DNA of 64,000 nucleotides from Prototheca cutis (Eukaryota > Chlorophyta > Trebouxiophyceae > Chlorellales > Chlorellaceae), in assembly GCA_002897115.2 (NCBI GenBank), contig BCIH01000001.1, positions 611,010-675,009 of the forward strand, given 5' to 3'. How positions within the stretch are numbered: the stretch's first letter is position 1; every line of letters begins with the position of its first letter. Shown one piece after another: positions 44,921-55,149 of this stretch. The translations under genes and the position numbers were made by a program. The notes beneath the pieces are model-generated. The model did not search any database. It was not told the DNA's origin and worked only from the letters and a program-made list of their open reading frames with translations.

Positions 44921-46570
44921 TCACATATAACAGCAGACAAAGGCATCTCGGCCCGGCAGCAGGAGCACGNGCTCCTTGCGCTCTGGAGCTGTCCACGCCA
45001 GGGTCTGGGGCTTAAAGTCTGGGTGGGGCAAGTGAACACACGAGGCGCCGGCGGGCGTCCAGCAGTACATCCTGCCCTGCGAACTCAGCGCCACCAGGTG
45101 TTGAACACCTGGCTGCCACGCCAGCGCCCGCACCGGCCGCAGGAAGACAAGCACCGCGGCCAGTTCGAGTCGAGCCGTGCTCCATACCCACGCCACGTGC
45201 GGCAGCGCATCGCTGCGGCTGGAGATGTATTCGCCGTCCTCGCTCCACGCCAGCGGCCCCACGCCTGCGGATGGAGTGGCTGCACCACGCGGGCCGCCGC
45301 CAAGTGCGCGGGGCGGCTGCAGGTCCAGCGGGCCGATTTCCAGGGCGAACCTTGACCTGGCCGGGGGGTGTGACGATGGATGGTCGTCGTCGGTGGGGCA
45401 GCGCTTGTCTTCAGCAGCTACCGCCCCGGCATTGCCCAGGTCGTTGCGGTTCTCCTGCGCTGCTGGTTCGNGAAACGCAGCGACATCCTCCACTTCGCGG
45501 AAGCAGGCCAGCCCGGGTCGCTGGGCCGGCGCGGACGGGTGCATGAGCTCGGCAAGCGGGCGCTGAGTCAGCACGCTGAGCAGACGCAGCGTGCCCTCCC
45601 AGTCACCCACGGCCAGCAACTGGCCTGAGGGCGACCAGGCTACCGACTTGATGCCNAGCCCCGGTCCAGGCCCGCCATGCATGGCCAGCAGGCCACCGTT
45701 CCCATCGTACACCCACAGGCCATGGCCTGTGGTGGCCGCCTCCCACACCGCCAGTGCNTCACCGTCAGGGCTCCAGGCCAGGTCTGCCGCGTCTTGCGAG
45801 TCCAACTGCCACCGCACCCGCGCCGTCCAGTCTGCCGTGCTGTAGACCGCCACGCTGTCCTTGCAGGCGCTCCGCTGGAGAGTCGGCGTGGGAAGGGGAG
45901 AAATGCTGACGCACAGGTCATGACAGAGAGCGCGTCGGGGGGCCCGTGCGGTGGGACCGACATTATGCCCAAATGAGGGTGGCGCTTGTTGTGCGATTGG
46001 ACAGAGGCTGGAAGGGTCCCGACAGTTCCAGTCCCCGGGACCTCGTCCAGAAAATGCAGTGTGGCCAACGAGCTCCCATGCCCTCAAGGGCCCCCCAAAC
46101 CCATCTCTCCTTACATGGAGCACTGCCAGCTGGGTTCCATCCGGGCTGAAGCAGAGTCCCTCCCTGGGGTGCTTGGGCCCCGGCAATGAACGCCGGCTGC
46201 GGTCCTCCAGACTCCACACGGACACCCTGACGCCAAAGTCGGCTGTCAGGATGATGTGGCGGCCAGCCGGGTCCCAGCGCGCCGCAACGCAGCCCGCCGC
46301 CCCCTCCCCAATGGTACAGGACCAGTCCGCATCCGAGAGGCTAAACACATGCACCNTNGCCCCAGCATAGCAGGCGGCCAGGCAGTGGTCGCTGTCGGGG
46401 GCCCAAGCGACCTCTTCCACGGGAGCCGAGCAGGAGAAGAGAGCCAGGACAGCGAGGGACTGGATGTCCCGCACAACCAACATGTAGTCNTGGGNGTGAG
46501 CCACATATTTTCCATTGGGAGAGGGCGCGATGGAGCCCGAGGTGTAGGCAGTCTTGTCACTAAACTCCAT
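44921..46570 (-). CDS. WRAP73: WD-repeat protein WRAP73 (WDR8)
   Basis: Two exons (46570-46115 and 45874-44921) give 469 residues, matching WRAP73 (~460). Conserved blocks: MEFSDKTAYTSG, SPNGKYVAH, YMLVVRDIQSLAVL, IGEGAAGCVAARWDPAGRHI, WSLEDRS, CKDSVAVYSTADW, LAWSPDG, GIKSVAWSPSGQLLAVGDWEG, HPSAPAQRP and HVAWVWSTARLELAAVL. In animals and fungi the protein acts at centrosomes or spindle poles with SSX2IP/MSD1. The 240-nt intron is a multiple of three and has no stop in frame, so a retained form would add 80 residues; the splice is chosen because HRSACKD across it matches the family. Divergent from the C78 protease gene. Confidence 0.92.
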   Translation of the reverse strand: MEFSDKTAYTSGSIAPSPNGKYVAHXXDYMLVVRDIQSLAVLALFSCSAPVEEVAWAPDSDHCLAACYAGXXVHVFSLSDADWSCTIGEGAAGCVAARWDPAGRHIILTADFGVRVSVWSLEDRSRRSLPGPKHPREGLCFSPDGTQLAVLHVRRDGFGGPLRAWELVGHTAFSGRGPGDWNCRDPSSLCPIAQQAPPSFGHNVGPTARAPRRALCHDLCVSISPLPTPTLQRSACKDSVAVYSTADWTARVRWQLDSQDAADLAWSPDGXALAVWEAATTGHGLWVYDGNGGLLAMHGGPGPGXGIKSVAWSPSGQLLAVGDWEGTLRLLSVLTQRPLAELMHPSAPAQRPGLACFREVEDVAAFXEPAAQENRNDLGNAGAVAAEDKRCPTDDDHPSSHPPARSRFALEIGPLDLQPPRALGGGPRGAATPSAGVGPLAWSEDGEYISSRSDALPHVAWVWSTARLELAAVLVFLRPVRALAWQPGVQHLVALSSQGRMYCWTPAGASCVHLPHPDFKPQTLAWTAPERKEXVLLLPGRDAFVCCYM

Positions 46571-46796
46571 CGTCTCGGGGCCCGGTAGATAGGTGTCGCC
46601 CAGGTCAGTCGCCTGTTTGCTGGCGCCTGCTCATCGCGCTACCGCCGCCTCAACCATGACCATGTCAAACATTACGAGTNTGTCCGACATGCAGGAACGT
46701 TGTGGTGAGGAGTCGAGNGAGCTTGTCATCGCCCCGGGCTGTCACCCGTGATTTCGTAGCCGGAGTTCACTGCCCCAGTTCTGGATTTTAACAAGG

Positions 46797-48631
46797 GGGT
46801 GCCATGCGATCTCCGGGGTGACCGACTACAACACTCTTGCTTCCGGAATTGGATACAGTTATTTGTATTGTACATTTCTCACAACACAATATATCATTGC
46901 CAACATTGCGAACCGCGAGGGCGTGATCGACCTCACTGGGGAGGAGGAGCAAGAGGGCCCCCGTGACGGCCAGTTCCAAGTCGTCCCTGGCCCAACCCCT
47001 GGTGACCAGGCCATTGCCCCTGTCAGGCACCTGATCTACGATGACATCGTTTCGACGCTCGAGTCTGAGCTCGAACAGAGTGCTGATACTGTCTGGCTGT
47101 GTGGACCGCTGTCCTTCTGCCCATCTCAGCCCGGCGATGCCGGCTGGGGCTGCGGCTGGCGCAACTGCGAGATGTTGCTGAGCCACCTGCATGCGGACGC
47201 CGACTGGCAGGTGCATGCTGGAATGCTTTCAGAGTAGCGATCTGGTTCTGGGCATGTGTAGGCTCGATGATGAGTAGGTGACCAGGGTGTTGGCTGTGCA
47301 GCCGATTTGCACGAGACTCAACAATGTCCAGCTCTCCTTGACAGATGAATCTGCCCCTCTTTACGTGACTTGTGCAGGAGCATGGATCGCGGCGACTCAG
47401 AGAGTTGCAGCACGTCCTGCATGCCCGCCCGGCCATTCCATGCCTGCAGGCCGAGCTCGCGCTGGCCTGGGCGGCGGGGTTTGACCCCGAGGGCGCGCGC
47501 CAGCTGGGGAATCGGATCGAGGGCACACGGAAGTGGGTGGGCACCACGGAGGTGGCTGCCCTGCTCCGCCACCTGGATGTCCCCGCCTGCATCGCCGACT
47601 TTGGTGTGCCACAGGCCGCACGGCGGTACAGCTGTGACGGCTGCGGCTGCGATCCCATTGCCGGGGATGTCTACCACAGCTTGGTTGTGGGTGACTACGA
47701 CTTGTGTGAGGACTGCTTCTGGAGGCTTGGCACGTCGTCGCCTCTGGCACCGTTCGAGCGCTTTCCCCCTCCAGGTGGGATATGAGCGGGGTGCAAGGCT
47801 CGTCGATCACAGGGGTGGCCATCAACTGCCACGGTGCTCCATCACACGCTCCGTCACACCCAGGCACTCAGTGTTCTAGACGCAGCTACCCAATGCTTGC
47901 AGGCAGTGCGGGGGGGACGCGGCATGAACTGCTCTGCTGGGTGGCGCGGTACTTTACCGGCAGTTCCCGGCCGGCGGGGGTCCGCGGCCTGCGCAAAACA
48001 GGCCTGCCGCCTCTGTTCTGGCAGCATGCGGGCCACAGCCGGACCATCGTGGGCATCCGGCAAACGTCTGAAGGTGTGTGGTCCCTGGGAAAAGAGGCTC
48101 ATGGGGGCGGTGGACCGGGTGGAAACCAGACAGACCCTGGCATCTGCTTAGGGACGGCAGTGGGGTGCGAGACTGGCTGAAATGGCCCCTTTATCGGCGA
48201 TGCAGTCGGGGGTGGTCAGACCAGGAGGCCAGCCCCGCATGCATGTATCCCTTGGAGGATCTGGCGAGCATCATCGGATTGCCTGGTGGCATGGCCTGCC
48301 TCAAGGAAAGCACCGCAGGCCAGCCGTTGCTGCGTTGGGACTGCACCGCTGCCGAGTCTGTCCAGCCCGACTGTGCGACCTCAGCCCATCATTGTCCCGC
48401 TTGGCAGGAAGACTGAATCTGCTGGTCATGGATCCGTCCACGCCTGCATCGAGGGTCCATCCAGGCTCGCTGGCAGACAGACGCGTCCGAACGGAGCTGC
48501 TGGTGGTGGGGGCCAGCCAGTTGACTCACAGGCAATACCAGGTGCTGCGGGTTTTGGGCCCCATGGTCGAGCCACAGGCACGCCGGATAGCGTGTTCCAA
48601 GCGAATTGTTGCTTCCGAAGTTTATGGATAA
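46797..48631 (+). CDS. Peptidase C78 (ZUP1/UFSP-like cysteine protease) with internal ZZ finger, 5' end incomplete
   Basis: Exons: open from 46797 to 47210, then 47378-47774, 47903-48073, 48408-48631, all in phase. The C78 fold is clear: nucleophile Cys in GDAGWGCGWRN, KWVGTTEVAALLRHLDV with ADFGV, PPLFWQHAGHSRTIVGI holding the catalytic His, LNLLVMDPS with the Asp, and HRQYQVLRVL. Between the ADF and QH blocks sits YSCDGCGCDPIAGDVYHSLV with DYDLCEDCFWRL, a ZZ-type zinc finger. Human ZUP1 cleaves K63-linked ubiquitin and UFSPs process UFM1; the substrate here is uncertain. Sequence before ~46900 is poorly conserved. A candidate first exon starts at ATG 46656, but its phase does not fit. Confidence 0.85.
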
Positions 48632-49542
48632 GGCTTCTTCCGCTTGAGGAGCACGTGTTCCTTGCGTAGGCTGTGTGATCGCGAGGCGGCCGCGTGCACG
48701 AACCATTCGCAGTATGGACAAGATTGTGCCTGTGTAACAAACCTGCGGGCAGTATGACCGACACGCTCGATCCGCACTCAAATGGATGTCGTGAACTCGA
48801 TCATGCACCCATCCTGATATGCCAAGCAGCAGAGCCGCTTGGGATGTCTTCGGGCGCTCCTGCTGAGGTGGCATCCCCTGCAACTGACCTGGGAAGCCGA
48901 AGACTCATCTTGCGTCATAAACTGGGAGTCATCTGATCGCGATCTGCGCATTAACTTCTGCAATGGTTGTGAGGATATTCGAATGGTTTCTGCTCCCGGT
49001 TCTGCGGGGGTATTTGTGATTTATGAGCCCGATGGGCGTGTCAAATTGCGCCTCAGCCACCACCGTTGCACAGGCAAACATTCTTGGTCTGACCATGGAC
49101 ATCGGGGGCCCCTCCTCGACTTCGATGTGGCCCAGTCCAGACAAGGTTGCAAAATTCGTAGAACAATCTGTTTGACTTTTCAAACGCGGTTTTGCCAAGA
49201 CCCAAGCTGGGAAACGCTGGACCCAAGGAATCGTTCGCAGGTTCATGTGGTTGAGGCGTTTGATCCAGGGGTCCTCGGTTATGGTTCCTGTGGCAGGGCC
49301 TGCTGCTCCTGTCGTACATGCCCCTCAGCGAGCGCCCTCCAAAACCCTGCGATAGGGGTTAAAACGGTGCATTCGAGTACACTCTTTGTGCGGGTCTTTG
49401 ACCCGTCACCGCGGTATCCCAGGTTGCAAGCGACCTCGGTCGCGCATGAGCCGTGTGACCAGCTGTCCGCACCCACATTCTTCTTGGTGCGCTCCTCACT
49501 TCCGCCGTTTACGTGCGAGGCATAAATATTAACCCATTACAG
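48632..49542. other. Region upstream of the AP2 exons
   Basis: The stretch probably holds the promoter and first exon(s) of the AP2 gene. A candidate start is the ATG near 49095 (MDIGGPSSTSMWPSPDK followed by a GT). Other open stretches to 49525 could not be joined with confidence. Confidence 0.4.
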
Positions 49543-51390
49543 GGTTGAGGAACCTCAGTACGCGGTTCTGCGCAGCCTGCCGTCCAAGCTCGAAGCCAAG
49601 ATTCGGGCGCCGTAGGAAGGGCCGGGCAACCTAGTCCGCTTCCCCTCTCAGGAAACCCTCTGCGGCCCCTGTGGAGCCTTCCGCGANCGTTTCAGGCCCT
49701 TCAATGACATCTCAGAAGTCCGAGATGTGCGTAGTACGGCGAAAGAGGAGCGGGCCTAAGAGTAAGAGCAGTCCGTACCTGGGTGTTACCCAGTACAAGA
49801 GGTGCGCGAAGGGAGACGGGTCCCAGGTTCAGACACACGCGTCCTGGGAGACTGGCCCTAGCACTGAATTGACAATTCGCACGCACATTACCCTGCAGAA
49901 CCGGGCGCTACGAAGCTCATATCTGGTGCGATGGTTGTGAACGGCGCTCGGGCCCCATACCGGCCGGATACCCTAGTCGCAGATGCACAGGCGCGTGCGT
50001 GAGGGTCGGTTCGCGAGGATGCGGATCACCCGACCATCATGTTTCTTCTACCCCGCTTAAAGCAGGATTTCGGAGCAGCGGGGCACAAAGGGTCGGCAAC
50101 ATCACCTTGGATCCTACCTGACCGCGGAGGAGGCCGCAAGGTGTGCCCTCCTGCCGGGGTGGGAGGCGGGGTCGTCTGATTGGAATGGGGTTGGACAGCC
50201 CATCCCTACTCTCTTGCCATAAATCNGGCATGTTATTCTGCATACAACCNAACCATGAGATGAAACATGATGTTTATGACGGCTGCCTGCGATATGAATG
50301 TTCCCGTGCTCCATGTCCAGCATGCTTTGATGCCGGCAAATGGCTGCATCCCCGGGCCTGCCGTATTCTTCCCACTGGAGCCGTGGTCCGAAGGTCCTTG
50401 TCTTTGTGGAGGACTCTGGGACACCAACGGTGGCTCATAACCCCAACTTTCCAGTCTCATCGGACCCCAATGTACAGGTGCTATGATCGTGCCGCATTGA
50501 AGCTGCGTGGGCCCGGCGCGGAGCTCAACTTCCCCCTAGAGGACTACGACTCTGACAAGTTCATGCTTGCGCACGGCAAGGCAGACCGCTCCACCTTTCT
50601 GCAGTTGCTGCGCAGCAATTTTTCAGTGCAGTCCGCGGCACGGCAGCACTCTGCACCGGCGCCAGCCACGCCCTCGGGCTCTGCGTCCCGATCCCTCTGG
50701 ACCNACGACCTCCTGGCCGGTCTGGCTCGCCAGAGTGCAGGACGGCCCGTCGGCATGCTGGAACACGATCTTATGGCAGCCATGGTCCCGCAGCTGCTGG
50801 GCCTGTCCCGGGANGCACAAGCCGTGGCCCACNGGGGTCTGGCCGNCCCGGNCGCCGAAGGTCTGTGCCTGGGCTGGGAGCCTGCGGGCAGGGGGACAGG
50901 GCTGGGTCTACCATCACTGGACGCGGTGCCGCAGGGTCTTGCCGCCGCAGTGGAGGCTGAGTTGGTTGAGGCGGTGGCCGCCGCCGCGGCCGGCAGTTGG
51001 GGCCTGGCCCCNGACGAGCCGGAGTGGCAGCCCNGGCAGCCGNCGGCCNGNTTGCCGCTGCACACGCCATCGGCGTGGGCTGTCCCCGGGNTCAACCCGC
51101 CCCCGCCNCTGCTTTTTGATTCGATGCGCAGTGACCGCACACTGNCGGGCCTGGNGGCACCGGGCACGACTCCCTGGATCCTGCCCTCCACCGTCGTCGG
51201 TTCGGGCGTGCGGTACCTCGCTGGCCAACCAGCGGCCACTCCTGCAGGGGCCCCGCCCGTTGCGCTGGGCCNGCCGGTGGGCGACACCGCCTGGGTCCGC
51301 ACGCTCACCACTGCCGACGAAGAGCATTCGCTGCTGTACCTCGGTGACAATGCCTGGGCGCACCACGGTTGGGACCATGCCGTGTGCTGA
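49543..51390 (+). CDS. AP2/ERF-domain transcription factor, 5' end incomplete
   Basis: Five exons in phase: 49543-49611, 49652-49801, 49899-49925, 50066-50140, 50478-51390. Joined, exons 2-5 make one full AP2 domain: SSPYLGVTQYKRTGRYEAHI, then HHLGSYLTAEEAARCYDRAA and LNFPLEDYDSDKF. The YRGV-like, RYEAHIW and AAR-YD-AA-K elements are those of AP2/ANT-type double-stranded DNA-binding domains. Only one AP2 repeat is seen. The third exon is 27 nt long and encodes TGRYEAHI. The ~270-residue C-terminal part is Ala/Gly/Pro/Trp-containing without known domains and has many N. A basic stretch RRKRSGPKSK before the domain could be a nuclear signal. Confidence 0.88.
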
Positions 51391-52042
51391 TGGGTACAGG
51401 GATTGACCTTGGCACCGCAAGGCCGCTTCTATGGGACAAGCACCGTTGTGCCTTGGCCCGCCGTTCCTGCNNCCGCACCTGTGCACGGTCGTCTCCTGTC
51501 GACCGCAAGACTGCAACAAACAGCCCACTTTGTGGACCCCTGCCGTGCGNTCAGCATTTTTCAATTCTTTTGTTTTTGAACAAGAATGTCATATGGACTG
51601 GCATGCTTNATNGTGGCCCCTCNNCNGCCTATTGTCTTGTTCCTTGCCATCCNTGCCAAAACTGTCCGTCAAAAACCTNGTTTGTCAGACTGCCTGAGNG
51701 AGCACTNTCACCTTCACCCAACGAAATNTTTTGGCATGAAANTGTTCACAAATTGGTGCTGCCAATCCTTGAGCATCNATGCCCAGGGCATCCTTGTCCC
51801 CGCAGGCTTACTGACGTGTGCATGCCAGCATTCTCGCCGTAGCACAGAGTGTTTTTAGTGTGTAGAGCAGACCGAATCCGCCTGGGTTCCACTCACCCAT
51901 CGCCGGACATTGCCTGGTGCATTCCTTTCAATGTGAAAATGGAAACTTGCAACCTGGAAAAGGGCACAAGTAGAGCCGCATGGAGTCGTGCGCAAGATGC
52001 AGCTTGCCCGCTGCCAGGGGTCCCCCGGGAAATGGTGAGCCG
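51391..52042. terminator. Convergent 3' spacer, poor sequence quality
   Basis: About 650 bases with many N (51470-51780). It is T-rich in the middle, as expected for 3' UTRs of the AP2 gene (+) and the coiled-coil gene (-). No gene is seen. Confidence 0.4.
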
Positions 52043-53561
52043 CTAGGCCACCTCGCTGCCCGTTCCATGACGCCTTTCGCTGTAATCCCGCAGCAGGTGT
52101 GTGTGCTTGCGGGCCTTCACGAGTGCAGATTCCAGCTCCTTTATCCGACGCTGGGCTGCCGCATGCTCTGCACAAGGGTGTCGCAGCATGGATGAGGTAT
52201 GNCCATGCCCCTGAACCCAGNGCAAAATGGGGATGAACACCAGACTTCATAACCCAACGCCCAAAGTTGACCAATGGGCAAGTCCACACACACCATCTGA
52301 CTGTCAGGAGAGCCCCTCTGAACCCCTGCNGCTTNTGCACTGAGCATACGGCCTACTGCATGCCTGGTACCCCCGACCCATCTCGCCTGCCACAGACCTT
52401 GACGTAGCTGCAGGTGGACGGATCTAGTGACCAAGGGCTCGTTGAGGCGCCGCGCTTCTGCTTTGCACAGCTCCTCCCGGCAGCTGCGGAGCTCCTCCGT
52501 GCCAGATTTCACGAGAGCAGCAAGTTCCAAGGCCTCGTTCCGGTCAACTATCCTACAGTCCATGCGGGGGAATGCCGCANTGATGAGGATTGTGTCGGTG
52601 GGCGACAGGGAATGGGGCGCCAAACGGGACACGGTTGGAGCAGCAGCAGGGTGCCCATGCCGGAACGTCCACTGCCTGCACGCCCACCTGGTCAGCGCCC
52701 TGTCTCGTTGCTTTGCCACCTCCTCGGTGCACTTCACCGTCTCCTCTAATTGCCGCTGTGCGACCGCCAGAGCAGTGCGCAGGCTAGCCCTCTGTCGTGG
52801 TGGTGGTGGTGGCGGCGGGGTGCTTGCCGTTGAAATGAGTGGCAGGCAGTGATTGAGCACGTCCATGACAAAAGGTCAAGTGAGGGTTGATGGGGGTCAC
52901 GAGCGTTCTGAGAAACTATGATTCGATGCCGTCTGCTTCATGGGGTTTCAAAAATTCCAANCCGATGCACCTGCCGTTGCCAGCGGGCACGGGCGGCCTG
53001 CACTTCAGCGACCTGATGCCGCAGCGCGGCGACCTCCACTTCGTGAGCCGCAAATGCCGCAGCGGCTTCCTGCGGGAGTAGCCATGNCAGTGATCATCTT
53101 GGAGATGTGGCCTAGAGATCGTAAGACTCACCCATTCATCCAGTGCTTTCATGCCAGTGCCACCCGGCGGCGGTGGGGGCTGGGTCAACAAATTCGTAAC
53201 TGCTGCTCACCTGCAGCTGCTGGAGCATCAGACCTCGCTGAATTTTCCATTTCTTCGCAAACTGGGATGGGTCCAGTTTGGAGCCTTCATCAACGGCAAG
53301 CTCCAGTCGAGCCAGGCGGGCTGCCAGAGACTGAAAACCGGGGCATGCTCCAGACTTTCCGCTATCCTCGGCTGATGGTGGGTCCTCACCGCCCGGAACG
53401 TCGCTCAGCGATGATGCGGTCGCGTCAANTCCCGATGATTCAGACTTGTACCATCCCACATGTGTGTCCGAGTCTGTTTTTGAGGAACGCGTTTTCGTGG
53501 CGGAACGGACTGACAAAGTGCCGCCGGAATCAAACCCACGATCGCTGNCGTCCGAATCCAT
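52043..53561 (-). CDS. Coiled-coil protein of unknown function
   Basis: Six exons (53561-53211, 53179-53132, 53069-52971, 52791-52688, 52552-52398, 52167-52043) join in phase to 293 residues. Residues 1-70 are Ser/Asp-rich. Then come heptad-like stretches: SLAARLARLELAVDEG, QFAKKWKIQRGLMLQQLQ, EAAAAFAAHEVEVAALRHQ, TALAVAQRQLEETVKCTEEV, ELAALVKSGTEELRSCREEL, and AQRRIKELESALVKARKHTH at the end. A short PPPPPGG hinge interrupts them, encoded by a 48-nt exon. I do not recognise the family; a cytoskeletal, centrosomal or tethering role would be a guess. Splice sites and phases are consistent throughout. Confidence 0.6.
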
Positions 53562-53800
53562 GACTGNCCCGACAACCGATCTCTTACATCCTATGACGAC
53601 ATCATGTCACAAACAAGCCATCNACGATCAATTATCAATGAAATAATCGTTTTGCAAGGTTGTGCAAGGTGGGCGATGCGCGGCCAAGTCTGCTTGACCG
53701 GTGCTGGCAGCGCCGCCAGCCGGTTTGTTGAGCCAGCTGCCGCGTGGGGATNGCGAACCACGCGCNAAGCTCGTCCGCCTTGCAGAACTCTCAAATAATT

Positions 53801-54756
53801 TCACATGCTCCTTCGATGCATTGGAGGCACCAGGAGTGCCGAGCGTGGGTTGTCGTAGAACGCCGAGGCAATGTAGCAAGCCGCCACGGAATCCTTGAGC
53901 TACAGGCAGGGGAGAGCAGGGAAGGTCAGCTAAGACAAAGGTCGTACTGTCGCTGTGACAGCAAGGATACCTGACCATGGGCTTGGCAAGCAAGCTTTGG
54001 ACTGNGTCTGCAGAGGCGTTTGATTGGAACACATCCAGTGAATCTCACTGGACAAAACNGTACCGCAGGCACCGTGCCAACCCNGGGGCATACTTCTGCG
54101 GCTCGGGCTCGAGGGTAGCGTCCCTCCCTGAGATCTGCCANTGCCATGAATGTAGTCCTGGCTTCATCTGGCATATTCATGGTNCATGGGATTTTGTATG
54201 GGCCCCTTGCTGGCCGACACGAGTCAGGTTTGTCTGGTCTNAGCTGCAAGCAAGCTGTCCGCATGGCCCCGTCGCCTCCCCTTCCCGACCTGCCCAGCCA
54301 CACCCACGCACTGATCAGGTAGATGGCAGGTCCCCCATGCACCGTGCAATCCGCGAGCTGCTCCGCAAAGCGCCGGCAATGGCGGCCCTGCTGTGTATCC
54401 GTCCGAGGCTGGGCCACATGACCCCCCTGACTGACAGGCAGCCCGACCACAACGCCGTCGCAGTCTGCGGCGGGTGGGGCCCGTGGCGTTCATTCCAGTG
54501 CGAAAGACACCGCCATGCAGGCACCTGCACAGTGCAGTGCACCACAGAGACAAAGCACGGATGCCGAGTCAGCACCTTGGTCCTTGGAGATGGCCAGGAT
54601 GGACAGGGCGTCGTTGCGCAACTCTATCAGCCCGCGCGGCCGGTAGGCTTTCAGGGGCCGTGGCGCCAGCCCTCCAGTGCTCACAGCAAGCCCCACGTTT
54701 CTACGGCCATAGTCCACCGCGAGCACGCGCTGCGGCGACGGCCGGGTGGTCGTCAT
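53801..54756 (-). CDS. RuvX/YqgF-type Holliday-junction resolvase-like nuclease
   Basis: Four exons (54756-54576, 54464-54312, 54167-53971, 53893-53801) give 207 residues. RNase-H-fold marks: RVLAVDYGRRNVGLAVS with the first catalytic Asp, CDGVVVGLPVSQGGH, then the late DSVAACYIASAF with the C-terminal Asp. Between them YLI-NEARTTFMA takes the place of the usual DERxTT motif, keeping the Glu and the Thr pair but with Asn for Asp and Ala for Arg. Bacterial YqgF acts in 16S rRNA 5'-end processing; plant homologues are predicted organellar. No transit peptide is visible in this model, so an upstream exon may be missing. TTACA at 53584-53588 gives a minus-strand TGTAA downstream. Confidence 0.82.
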
Positions 54757-55149
54757 GACATCGCGATGCCCGCTGCCCACCAGTCCAAATCGACAGCGAC
54801 GCCGGGTTGGAGCGTGGTGAGCACGAACAGCGCGTCCCTGATCCGCAGCGATAGAAACTCTTCCTTTCCCTCCTCTGTANACGCTATGGATGCCGTCTTG
54901 ACAAGCAATTCACTGNACCAGTCGCTTGGGCAATGCTGGTGGCGGCCGGATCAATGATCCGTGAAATCTGCGCGCCGCGGTGTCGGGCCGAGCTCCCAGA
55001 CCACCTCTTCTCTGGGCAAAATCTCGGCATCTCCAATACACTCCGCAGCAACGCCCATTTCGTTATTTTGCCTTGTTNGCAACTTGAAGGCGCATTGANG
55101 ATGTNGTAGGCCTTCGTCGACCTCGACTCCTCGCCAGCCAGGGGCCCCG
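54757..55149. promoter_or_regulatory. Divergent promoter region, RuvX / ankyrin-RING
   Basis: A 393-base gap between opposing starts. It contains several N. In-frame sequence upstream of the RuvX ATG (GTG at 54780) is open, so its N-terminus could extend. Confidence 0.45.
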
